Source of the DNA: Trochalopteron elliotii
Taxonomy: Eukaryota; Chordata; Aves; Passeriformes; Leiothrichidae
Direction: 5' to 3'
Length of the DNA: 64,000 nucleotides
NCBI GenBank assembly: GCA_024734555.1
Contig: JANPWX010000359.1
Location: 178,769-242,768, forward strand
Made by a program: the position numbers and the translations under genes
Notes under the pieces: model-generated
What the model saw: only the letters and a program-made list of their open reading frames with translations
The model's database searches: none
Told to the model about the DNA's origin: nothing
Shown: positions 14,901 to 26,600 of the stretch, piece by piece
Numbering within the stretch: position 1 is the first letter of the stretch
Layout: every line of letters begins with the position of its first letter

Positions 14901-17900
14901 GCCAATCATGGAGAATTCCTTCTTAAGACCTTCCATCCATAGGGCTGAATTTATCTTTGATGTAACACCACTGGTGTTAATACTACATGAAGGATCAATT
15001 TCCCTTACGTCATTTGTCTCATTTTTTAAAGCCAAGGAGACCAGGTCAGCCACTCTGAGAGTAAACCACCTTATTTCCATTTCCACCTGCAATTTAGAGC
15101 CAACTATTTAGTCCCACTATCCCTAATGGTGGGTTAGATTTTACGGTCAATGCAGGATGATATTCTAGTGAAAGATGTTGACACTAAAATAGTCACAATC
15201 AGTTCAAAACTGGATTCAAATTATCTTAGGGTGAGGTACTGTGGATTAAAGGTATCCAGAACCCTCTCCAGCCTGAGAATATTAATAGTGGTTAAGAGGC
15301 AGGAGGTAGTGAGGGCCTGTGTATTGCCCACAGCACTTCAGATATATCTTTTCTAGAGGGTGTAATGATGATCAACAGTTTTCATCCCTCACAGATAGCT
15401 GTTAGCTGTCTGGGCCTGTGTTAGAGGCCAGGCTTTAGACATGGAGTACAGAATACTGCCCTTAACGTCCTGAGAGCTACCATTTCTGAGTAAGCCAGAG
15501 GCTGTGGTGCAGTAAATCCAGAAGCTGTCCCTCCTGTGATGTATATTCCCTTTACTTTCCATCCAATGTGCCTGACCTTCATGCCCACAGAACTGTTTTT
15601 GAAAAGCAGTGCAAAGATCCATGGCTTCCATGCTCCATTTTACATGGGACATGATTTATGAGTGGAAATCTTGTAAAAATGGAATTTCAGGTACATTTCC
15701 TTCACTGACATGTTGGGAAACATCTCATAAATCACAATGCAAGTGCCAAAATCCCTGCCAGTGATCAACAGATTTTATCAAGCTTCTAGAGCCTTCAAGA
15801 ACAAGTCCCACAGAATCTTGTTCTAATTTATTATTAACTTGTTATTAGAAAATATCATTGCATGAGCAAAATTTGCTACAATGCTATGCACACAAACCAT
15901 CTGCAATACCTGCAAATAAATTATATCTTCTTCTGATCTAAAAATACATATTTCTTATTATATTCTTGGAAGAATGGGAAAGTTACTTGGTTACAAAAAC
16001 ACCACAAATCCTGTGCACCATGTAAACGATCTCATTTTATGCACTTTCTTCACATCTGTGCAAATAAAGCCATTGTTACAAGCACAAAGAGCTGTGGCAT
16101 ACAATACATGCAGCTCTGAAACCATGAGTGCTGCTATTTGTCGAGTCTTTAAATGGAAGTGGCACATCTGCTTTTGGCATAGGAGTGTAAATCAATCCAA
16201 GATGTTTATTAAAGAGTCAGTAACGACCTGTCCACACGCTCTTTCTTCCACCCAGCCTTGGGTTTGTTCTCACTTTGTTATTTTCCTGGCAGTTAAACAT
16301 GGGCTCTGCACACTGAAAAGTATGTGGTGTTTCTTCATGTACGGATAACATAACATGTCACGTAATATTGAACAAGTATGTGATGAGGAATGGTTTGGAC
16401 AAAAATGCGAGCCAAAATGAGGTGGGGAGGGAAGGGTAAGTACAAACAGCTACAGAACAGTGACTGAAAGGTTTGTTACTCTGCAAAAGGCAACTGTGTT
16501 TCCTAACACCTTTTGAATTAATGAGACCTAGATTTGATTCCAGCTCTTGGTAATTAATGAGCAAAATTTGCAATAGTGAAGGATGGTGAATATTTTCTTA
16601 AGGAAGTCAATAACTGACTTTGCATTTGCTGAAGGTATTTATACCACTGGGTATTATACCACTGATCAGGCCTGGCAGGAGCACAAGCCTTTCAGGTCTT
16701 GCATGGACTGACCAGCAGGAAAGTCAACATAATATTGGCACTGACCAATAATGACTCTGCAAACTGGCCCTTTCTGTGACCAATTGCTGGTGTATTTGGC
16801 ATAACCTGTAACATGTTCCTTTCCCAAGGACTGAGGAGCTCTAGGGTTTGCTGTAGAACAGCAGTCCAAGGACAACAACGCCTTTTGAGGGCAGCCTCTT
16901 TGCAGGCTACCTGCATGAAGCAGACTGGACCTCAGGATGAAGGCAATGGCTCTGACAGTAGAGCCTGGGCCATGTAGTGCTCCTTCCTCTTCCTTCAAAG
17001 GATGCACAGGAACGCATCCTAGGGAAGGGAATCCTCAACAGCTACGCAGGAGGAGCAACCCATTCTGTGTCCCAGTGAAGGGCCTACTTTGTAGCATGTC
17101 TTTGAGTAACCAGAAGTAGGAAGAAAAATACAACGGTTGTTGTATTCTTGACTTCCATGTGGGGAGACAATTACAGTGATGCTGTTCTTCAAATGAGTTG
17201 AAGGAAACAAGACGTGTCCTGTCAGATACTAAAGGGAGGCTCATCCATTGGAAAGGCAATGTCTCTTTTGCATGATGGCAGTGGAAAACCACTGTTTTAA
17301 GAGACAAGACTGGAAAACAGACTGTTTGATGGCAAATGGTTCGGAAAGGCTTGTTGTACAGAAGAGGGAATAGAGGCTGCTGGAAGTGTGCCACCCAGTG
17401 TTTTATATTTGCACATTTAATTGACTAGACTGAACAAATGTCTTCTGTAATTGTTCATTTCTTTGTTGTTAAAATGGTGAGGATATATTAAAAGGCTGGA
17501 TTCCATATGCATCTGTTTCAGTGCTAGTGTCACCTATCAGTTCTGTCCCAAAAGTGTCTAAAATAGCTTAAATTTGTAAATTGGATGTCTTTTCATCTGT
17601 AGCAGAAATTCAGGTGCATGAGTGACCCAGCTGGGTTTGCTCAGCAATACAGAACATACAAGGACAGAATTTATACAGTGATTTGTACTGCAGGCTAAAA
17701 TTATCTTGATCAGACTAGTTACAGTATCTTGCTAAAATATTTTAGCCAGGGAAAAATTATTAATTAAATTAAATCAAAATACTTAGGTAGCCCAGAAAAG
17801 TTAAAAAAAAAGAAAAGAGAAAGTAATGCTTTCTCCCATTTATTTCACCCACTCTTAAGTTTCTCCTTTTAATTGAATTTTATTTCATTCCATATACCTG

Positions 17901-19800
17901 ATAATGGGACTTCGTGGAACTGAACCTTCTGCAAGATGCTGTGCCAGCTTTTTGGAGAGCGTCTCAGACAGGTCTCTTCATTTCCATTTCATTTTGTCTT
18001 TCTATGGCTGAAACATTGTTATTTAAATGAGTGCTTTCCGAGCTCAGATTTTTCTAATGCAAATATGTGCTGTTTCCCTACTGAATTGAAACCATCAATA
18101 CTTCTTTTTCCCAATGAAAAGCAGGACAAAAAGTAATATTATCAGGGCTGAAGGTGAGTTGGGATGTTACTTTTGTGTGAATTTAAGCTAAAAATGGGAA
18201 ATACATACAATGCAGAAGTATGAAAATATTGGCTCAGCCTTCCTCCTGCCCAAGATATGATGAAAGCAGTTCTGTATATTTTAAAGAACAGCTGATGTAG
18301 GGAAGGTGCCAAGACACAGCAGACCAGTCACACTCCCTCAAGGCATTCTGCATAGGCTGCTTAGGGGAGTGCACACAGAAGTGAGACACCATGTGCCTCC
18401 AGCAATCTTATGGTGCTCTATACCATCCTTGCTTTTGAAGGTTGTGATGCATTTTAATTTGAAAGTGGGTGTCCTCATTTTTAATTTTTTGGAAGCTGTC
18501 TACCAGGAACCATAGTCTGAACTTACAGAACATCTCAGAGGGAAGTAAGTAATAGCAAATAAAGTAAAAAATAATAGATCCCTGGTTTCCTTTAGAGTAT
18601 ACTGCATGCCTGTCTTCAGGCTATTCTTTTAGCTATAATGTCTAGAAATGCAGGGCTTTTTTTAAATCTGTGAATGTGGAAGTTCTCCAGTAATCACATG
18701 CCTCCTGGAGGAGGAACTTTCTGCTCATCAAATACTGCAAGATATGAAAAGCACGACACCCCATGCTCCCAGCATCAAAAGTGTTGGGAACACCTGAGTT
18801 GCATCCATCCCTAATCTCTGCCAGACCAAGAGGCATGTGATCCTGAAGCACGTGGATTGTCTCACCCCTTCTCCCATTGGACAAGCACTCATCTCACAGC
18901 AAAAAAATGCCACAGTTCATGCCCAGTAGCACCCATGCCAGCAGTATTAGCAAACAGACCTCAGAGACTGAGCTCCCCTTTTAATCACAGAAGTTGTTCT
19001 CTCTCAGTGTCAGTGGTTGTTGTTCCAGCCCAGGCTTTTATACATGTTATTCCTGGACTAAGGAAAACTTGAAGCTGCTTGCCCTGCAACACCAAATTTA
19101 TGGATGAGGAGACAACTTCAACCTGCCAGGTGATAATTTGGCACCCTTATGACATTGCTAAAATCCCTACAGCTGTAAATATTTATTGGATATGAAATAT
19201 ACTCCAGCTAACACATTATCAAATGAATAAACCTAACCTTAAGTAAAACATGTGCTCTCCATCTTTTATTCAGTTTATAAAATCCTTGATTCTTGCTCTG
19301 CGCATTCTCAGCTTAATACAGCTATTCCAAGGTACAGCAATCTGTGGTGTGCCTTGATTTCTTTTCTAATACAACATTTTGCTTCTTGTATTTCACCTCT
19401 TACAGCTTTTGCAAAGTTTTGATTTGATAGGACAAGCACAGTGAGGGCATTAGGACCAAGAGAAAGACGCACACATTGCTCTGTATTATGTCTGGCAAAG
19501 TGCTTCCTGACTGAGTGCCGTAGTTATGTGTGAAACAAAGTCAGGGACCGACTACTTCTCATCTGTTGATCACAGTTAACTTGAAGCCTCTGAACGGGGG
19601 AGAGCTGTCAGATCTGCTTTCACAGATACAGCGCTTCAATCCAGGCAGCAATTGGAAACTTTGAACAAGCAGGACCTACTCCAGAAAGAAACTATGAGAA
19701 ACGGGATTTCTTTCGACTTAGAATTTTAAAAGGGGGAAAAAAAAATCAAAGCTTTAGTTACTCTTTTAATCAGCAAAGCATGCACTTTCCTAACTAAGCT

Positions 19801-20071
19801 GGGACTCGGCATTTAAAGGATCTACTTTATCTGGCTGGATCCATGCTACGTTTTACTACAGTAAGTACAATATTAATAGGAATGTTATAATTTTTTTTTC
19901 TGTAAATAGAGAGGAAAGCATGAAATGGCATCAGTGAAATGTGAAGGGAGGAAAAAAATCCTCTTGGCAAATAGTGAAAACCAGGGCTTTTGTGCAACCC
20001 GAGGACTGAAATCTGAGGAAGATCCAAGTGATATTTAACATGACCATCTGTATCATTTTGTCACCAACAGT
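19801..20071 (+). promoter_or_regulatory. GALNT15: Candidate GALNT15 5' UTR / promoter-proximal region
   Basis: This stretch lies directly upstream of the GALNT15 start codon. It has a TTTAAA element at about 19,812, a donor-like ACA|GTAAGT at 19,860/19,861, and an acceptor-like CAACAG ending at 20,070, one base before the ATG. Either the first coding exon extends upstream through this stretch, or a short 210-bp intron (19,861-20,070) splits a non-coding exon from it. In the unspliced version an upstream ATG at 20,040 opens a 13-codon frame overlapping the main start. The transcription start cannot be placed from sequence alone. Confidence 0.35.
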
Positions 20072-20616
20072 ATGTTCTTGAGGAAGAAGTGCAGATATGG
20101 ATCACGTAAGCTGCAGTTTCTCTTGTTGTTTCTGATGCTGGGTTTTTTGCTACTGATGGTTACAACGCTGAATCCACCACCCAGCAACCAGAGCAAGGAA
20201 GGGACTTTCCAGCCTGTGGAGTTCAACCCCCGGGAAGGGTATCAGATGGACTTTGTGGAGACCCAAGAGATGCTGGAAACCCAGGAGGAGAGCCAGCAGT
20301 ATTACCCTTTGGACGGTCTATCGCCTTTCATCTCCCTGCGGGAGGATGAGTTGATCATGGCCGTCGTGTCGCCCACCGGCAAAAGGAACCACAGCAAGGC
20401 CAGGAAGGGCTATCGCGTGGTGAAGCAGCAGAGCAGGCGGCCGGAGGGGAAGGCAGAGGGGGGCCCCGAGTCCCAGCCGCTGTCCCTTCCCCTGCAGGAT
20501 GGACAAGGGGCTGCTGCGGGGGAGCGGCCGCTCGGCCTGGAAACCCACGGCTTTAACGAGGTGCTCAGCGAGCGGATCGCGCTGCGCCGGGACCTGCCTG
20601 AGGTACGACACCCGTT
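20072..20616 (+). CDS. GALNT15: GALNT15 coding exon 1 (start codon, membrane anchor, stem)
   Basis: Codes residues 1-181 plus two bases of codon 182. The start has A at -3. The first residues [19 protein letters not shown] match the GALNT15 N-terminus, which fixes the start. The donor is TT|GTAAGT at 20616/20617; reading through it gives a false stop at TAA. The second half is strongly GC-rich and lies in a CpG island. Confidence 0.95.
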
Positions 20617-23600
20617 GTAAGTAAAACACCCTATTTCACTTCTGGGGGAAAACCTGCCTCCTTCCCAACTGCCGTGCTCCACTCCCCCCGAACCTCTCCT
20701 CCTGCAAACCCCGCACCTCTCCTCCTCTAGACCTCGCGTCTTTCCTATCGAACTCCCCGCTCCGCGTCGGGCGCTCCGTTCCTCAGACCAGGGACGCTCC
20801 CAGCCTCCTTCGGGAGGTGGTTCAAGCCCTCAGGAGCCGGCGGGCGGCAAAGGTGGAGGGGGACACGGTGCGGAAGGGGCAGCTGGGGCTCGCTGGGGGA
20901 GCGGAGCCGAGGCGCAGGGCGCAGCGCCCATGGGGGCGGTGTGAGCGCGGCTGCGGCCCCTCCGCACCTCCGGNNNNNNNNNNNNNNNNNNNNNNNNNNN
21001 NNNNNNNNNNNNNNNNNNNNNNNNNNNNNNNNNNNNNNNNNNNNNNNNNNNNNNNNNNNNNNNNNNNNNNNNNNNNNNNNNNNNNNNNNNNNNNNNNNNN
21101 NNNNNNNNNNNNNNNNNNNNNNNNNNNNNNNNNNNNNNNNNNNNNNNNNNNNNNNNNNNNNNNNNNNNNNNNNNNNNNNNNNNNNNNNNNNNNNNNNNNN
21201 NNNNNNNNNNNNNNNNNNNNNNNNNNNNNNNNNNNNNNNNNNNNNNNNNNNNNNNNNNNNNNNNNNNNNNNNNNNNNNNNNNNNNNNNNNNNNNNNNNNN
21301 NNNNNNNNNNNNNNNNNNNNNNNNNNNNACCGGCACCCGCGTCACGGCAGGTGCCGGGGGCGGCCGGGCGGGGAGCGCCCGGGACCCCGCCCTTCTCTGT
21401 CCGTCCGTCTGTCCGTCCGTCTGTCTGTCCGGCTGCTGGGCTGGGGAGGGGGAGGGAACTCGCGCCGGGCTGGCGAGCAGGAGAGGCGGCTTCCCTCCTC
21501 GGCTAGGCCCCTGCCAGACTCAGTCCACTCGGCCCCCCCTCCCTTCTCAGCCCACCTGCCAGAGTTATGGGGTCACTGGGCTTCCAAAGTGGTGTATGAG
21601 TCAAGAGTTGAGGCTTTCAGATCTTCCAGAACAAAAGTAGACCGATGGTCACTCATAAAAATGGAGCCGACTCTGCACTGGCCCCACTTTAAATATTGTG
21701 TGCAGTTTTGGGCACTGCAATACAAGAAAGATATAAAGCTATTAAAGAGTGTCCAGAGGACTACAACAAAGATGGCAATGGGTCTGGAGGAGAAGCCATG
21801 TGAAGAGCAGCTGAGGTCAGTTGTTTTGTTCAGCCAGGAGAAGAGGAGACTGAGGGGAGGAAACTGACCTCATTGCTGTCTACAGGTTCCTCGCAAGAGA
21901 AGGAGGAGGGGCAGGCACTGATCTCCTCCCTGTAGTGACCAGTGACAGAACCCGAGGGAACGGCCTGAAGCTGCGTCAGGGGAGGTTTAGGCTCAATATT
22001 AGGAAAAGATTCTTCACCCGGAGGGTGGTTGGGCACTGGTACAGCTCCCCAGGTGTGAAAAACAAGGTTCACTTTCTACGTAGATTTTAAGAGATAAGTT
22101 TAATAGAAAGTAAGACAATTAGGAGATAGAAAAAAGCAAAGTACGGCCTTACTGCATCAGAGACAGTCTTTAAATACCCTTTCTATTGCATCAGTCTGTT
22201 GAATATTCATTTTTTCCTAAAAACTATTTTCCATACTCCTGGAACTGTTTTGCATGGTCCCTCCTCTGGTCCGCCTTTTTAGAGCATGTGTGTTTCTTGG
22301 CTGTGTCTTCATTATCACCTCCAGGTTGGGGCTTGGTCCATACTTTCTTCAGGTGGTAATGCTGATAGTTGGTGTATCAATAGCAGGGTCTTCTCTACGT
22401 GTTCACTGGATGTTATCCTGACCAAACAGTTTAAGCACACTGTATCAACTACTACCACTATGCCTAGTTTTCTTTACTAATTGCAGAAATAAAAACCTTA
22501 TATTCTTAATACAATGTTATTATTCATATAACACACACACTTTGCGAAAAGCCAACTTTATAATATATATCTATAACACCAGGGAAGTGGTCACAGCATT
22601 AAGCCTGACAGTTCAAGGAGAGTTTAGACAACTCTCTCAGGCAAATGGTGTGACCCTTAGGGTGTCCTGGGCAGGCCCAGGAGTTGGATGCAATGATCCT
22701 TGTGGGACCTTCCAACTCAGAATATCCTGTGATTCTGTGGCAAGTATTGAAAGGAAACTCGTGGGAGGAAGGAAGGTGGAGATCGGTGTGTCAGACAAGA
22801 CTGCCCACACCTCATACCTGTCAGCAGCCGGGCTGTAAGGCCACTGCGAAGAAATGTTGCATCTGAAGCCCCAGGTGTTAATTTGAAGTCTGGAGACTCC
22901 AGAGCCAGTTGCCCCAGCTGCCCAGGAGGGGCTATTAATCACGCTTCTTAAAAAGCATCCGAGGTGTATCTACTATCAAGCTGCTCCAGGGGAAGTTCAG
23001 CTTGGACATTAGGAGGAATTTCTTCAAAGAAGGGGCAATTAAACATTGGAATGAAATGTCCTGGGAGGTGTGGAGTCACTGTACCTGGAGGTGTTTAAGG
23101 AAAGACTGGACATGGCATATAGTGCTGTGGTCTCACTGAGAAGATGATGATCAAAGACTGGACTTGATGATCTCAGAGGTCTTTTCCAACATAACTGATT
23201 CTGTGATATGCCTCCCTTCCCAGGGGGAGGGCAAGGGACGTCTTGTCTCCTGTAACAAAAACAATTGTAGTTTTCTCCCAGGACATGGTGGAAAGGTGTA
23301 CCAGTAAATATTTTAAATAAGACACAGAATAAATTTCTTTCTAGGTTCATTTCCACATGTTTAAAGACAGCTGGCAGCTCTAGTTTAAGCATACAGTCTC
23401 AAAGAAAGAGAAATGAAACTGTGTTTTCTGTATTTATTGACTAGGTTCAGTGTTAATTTGGTTAACTCCATTAAATACTGACATGCTGATATTATTTCAG
23501 TTATTTTTTGGCATGCTTCACTGCCAATTCTTTGAACTATGTAATGTTCAAAGGAGGAATGACTACCCTGATTTACTGCCTGTGGTGGAAAGCCAAAAAA

Positions 23601-26600
23601 CAGTTTTACTTTGGCAGCTGAAGGGCCATCCAACAAGAGACAGCTTCAGTTAATACTGATCTTGGTAAAATTTAAGCCATGGTCTCAGAGCTCGTGGATG
23701 GATTTTCTGTCCAACTAGTTACAGTCTAAAGAGCTCTCAACAACACCACAGCTTACAGAGCCCAGACTGAAACCCCAGATCTCAGCATCTGAGGCTGATC
23801 TAAATCCAGATCATAAACCTGCAGCAGAACATGTCTAAGCCAGACCTGTCCTTTATGGCACAACACACAAACCACAATTATAATTTTTAGGTTTAGTTTA
23901 CTCTGGGGGCCTGGCTCGCAACTGTGTCAGTCCAGTTTTACAGCAGTGTAAAAAGAGAGCAAACCAGAATCAGATTGTCTGTGTCTCTCTATTCGGTTTG
24001 CATCATGCTGTTCATCACAATGTCTATTATTATTTAATTAGAGGGAAGCCAATCTGTTAGAGATGTTTCTGTGAGTTACCTCCATGGATTTGGTCTCCCT
24101 CATGTCGCTTGAAACTGGATGACAAATGCTTCACATAAGAAGCAGCCCATCCTCTGATATACCTTCATCCCTCAAAGTGCTTTCTGGTGCTATCAGTTAC
24201 TCCAGATGGGACTGACACTCTCCTGGGACACCTGAATCAAGCCTGCCATTGTGACTTTTATGATGGGGATTCTGCCCAAAAGAAAGGTCTATATTTCTGT
24301 CTTGGGTTTGAGTGTCAAATGGCAAAAGAAACTCACGACATATCTGCAAAAGTTTTAAGTTTCATTACAAAAGTATAGCTTCCTCTGGAGTGCTGTTTGG
24401 AGCTGAATCTCAATGAAACATTTTCCTGAAGGTGAGTGGGAGTCCCTGTCAGCTCTGCCTTTGCCTTGTCAGAATTGCTCTCTGTTCCTTCCTGCATATA
24501 ACAATTCCTTGTTTTTCACAAATTGGATTAAATCACTATGTCTCATATCAGTCACAGCCCTGACTTTTTAAAATGCCAATTTATGATAGACAGTCTATGA
24601 AACTGCTCCAAATTACTGGGAAGGTATTTTTGTATACCAGTACCCTTGTGCATTTTTGTGAAGATTAGATATCTATATTGCAAGTCTTTGCCAATCTCCA
24701 TGGCAACTAAGTACTCGCCACCAAGGTTATATGTTCAAGTACAGTTATTTTCAATTCTTTTCCAATTAAGATTTCACAACAGCCTTATTTTCTTGCAATA
24801 ACCACAGTACTAGCTACTAGGTGCTAATAGCTATAGAATGTTTCTAGTTAGAAGCTGCCTGGTAGTAAAAGGACTGCACCAGATCTTCACTTTTCTTAAT
24901 TACTTCTCCATTCTATTGCTTGAAAATACTCACTCCCAAGTCATGAGAGTATTCTTTTCTTGATCCTGCTGAAAATGGAAATACTCACCTTATATGAAAT
25001 TGTGAGGTACCAGTATTGTTGATTACACAATTAGTAAACCAAGGACAACATTACAGTGTAAAAAATCAAGAAAATTTGCCTTTCTATGAAAAAAAGGTGA
25101 ACTATTGAAAAATACAATAAATTATTAAGTTTGTGCTCATTTTAAATATTTATTACCAGAAGTGCATCTATAGTGGCCATTTATGTGTATTCATAGTTAA
25201 ATCAGTCAGACTATGAATTCTCTTAAGTGATTAGCAGCTTTGTGTCTGGATAGTGTGTAGCAGCATAGGACCTCAGTCCATGAATGGAAGTATTAAGTAA
25301 AATGCTAATAAACAAAAATATTAAAATTATATCCCTTACATGGGTTTCTGCTGAGTAGCCAATTGTTTAACAACCACTGTAAAATCTGTATAATTATTTG
25401 CTTGGCAATACAAAAATGCTGCAATAACAAAGGGCTACATTCAGCCAGTTGTGTAATTCCTTGAAGAAATTCTTGCTGCTGGAGATTAAATGAATTAGGA
25501 CACTGAATGATTGTTATTTGGGAAATGAAAAGATTTTTAAAATGTGCTTTCTAATGTCAGCAAAGCAGTATATAGACATAGTCTTTGCATATCTACAATG
25601 GGCATTTGAAGACATTTTCTGGAAAATGTGCATCCTCGCACTAGAACAGATGGTTTTCATATGCAGTATCTGTGAGGACAAATGGGAAGTATCTTTAAAT
25701 GTTGGAGTTACTGTGGTGGTTTAACACCAGCTGGGAATTAAACTTCCCCCTGTTCCCCTCTGGTGAGGGAGGGACAAAGGAGAGACTATGGGTTGAGATA
25801 ACAGTTTACTGAAAGCAAACAGCAATGGAGTAAGAAACACACAATGACAGTGGCAATATTAATAACAAAAGTATACAAAAAGAGAAGGTGATTTACACAC
25901 CAAAGGTGTTCACTGTCTTGACTTAGATCTGCATGGACACTGAGGCAAAGACAGGATGGTGGGGGGACATTCAGCAATGACTCAGCAATGACAGTGGTTA
26001 TTCCAGAGACAAAGACAAGATGGTGGAAGGGTGTTCCTGTGGCTTGGCAGTGTTACACAGTTATTCTGAGACCAAGACAAGATAGTGGGTGCTCTCCTTA
26101 CACAGTGCCATGTGGCCTCCTGAGACAAAGACAAGATGGCAGGCTCTCCCTGCAGCCAGTGTTCCCCAAGCCCAAGACAATGAAAAACAATGATGGAACA
26201 ACCCCCCAAAACTAGATTGTTGACATTGCACCATGCCACCCACTTCCAGACTGCTCTGCTGACTCCCAGCTGGGAGCCTCATTCAGCAGTGATTCATTTT
26301 TATTGGAAAAGCAACCCGTACAAACTTTATAGTGAAAATACGTTTTGTTTTCTTAAATGTATCTATATTTGTAATCATGGCCCATGTAAGGATCCATGTC
26401 ATTGCCATAAAGGACTGACATGTTGGCTTCATTCACTAGGATCTTGGTCAGGTAATCCACAGGTATACTAATCTGTTGTGCAGATGAGTTATTTTTAGTT
26501 TTAATGGTACTGCACTTGTTTGCTCTTTTCTCTCTTGAGAAAATGTGGAAATTGGTGGAGGCTGACTGACCTGCTTTATCCCTCACTCTGTTCTAATTAT

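Larger units (their letters stand above)
1..19800. other. Intergenic region upstream of GALNT15, no gene recognised
   Basis: Open frames here are short (the longest is 156 codons on the minus strand, 7,981-8,451). None shows a recognisable domain or a set of splice sites linking neighbouring frames. The sequence is AT-rich with scattered simple repeats, for example a TA run near 5,042 and a CAAAA-rich patch near 5,855. I saw no CR1 3' ends or LTR edges in this stretch. Some parts look repeat-free and rich in homeodomain-type cores such as TAATTA (around 1,720-1,960), which could be regulatory, but sequence alone does not show this. Confidence 0.6.
20330..21540. promoter_or_regulatory. CpG island over GALNT15 exon 1 and the start of intron 1
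   Basis: From about 20,330 the sequence changes from AT-rich to GC-rich with dense CpG, and stays so to about 21,540, with a run of N in the middle. It covers the 3' half of coding exon 1 and the first ~900 bp of intron 1. CpG islands often mark promoters in birds, so an internal or alternative promoter is possible, but this is inference. The gap makes the true length and content unknown. Confidence 0.75.

Noticed and set aside
16900..17400. Possible decayed transposase or pseudogene (plus strand, several stops)
   Set aside because: The interrupted translation has peptide-like pieces (SDTKGRLIHWKGNVSFA) but no motif I can tie to a family, so I do not call it.
20817..21867. Long open frames through the GC-rich part of intron 1
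   Set aside because: Each of them spans the run of N, which is read as open. The known parts are intron 1 and CR1 sequence.
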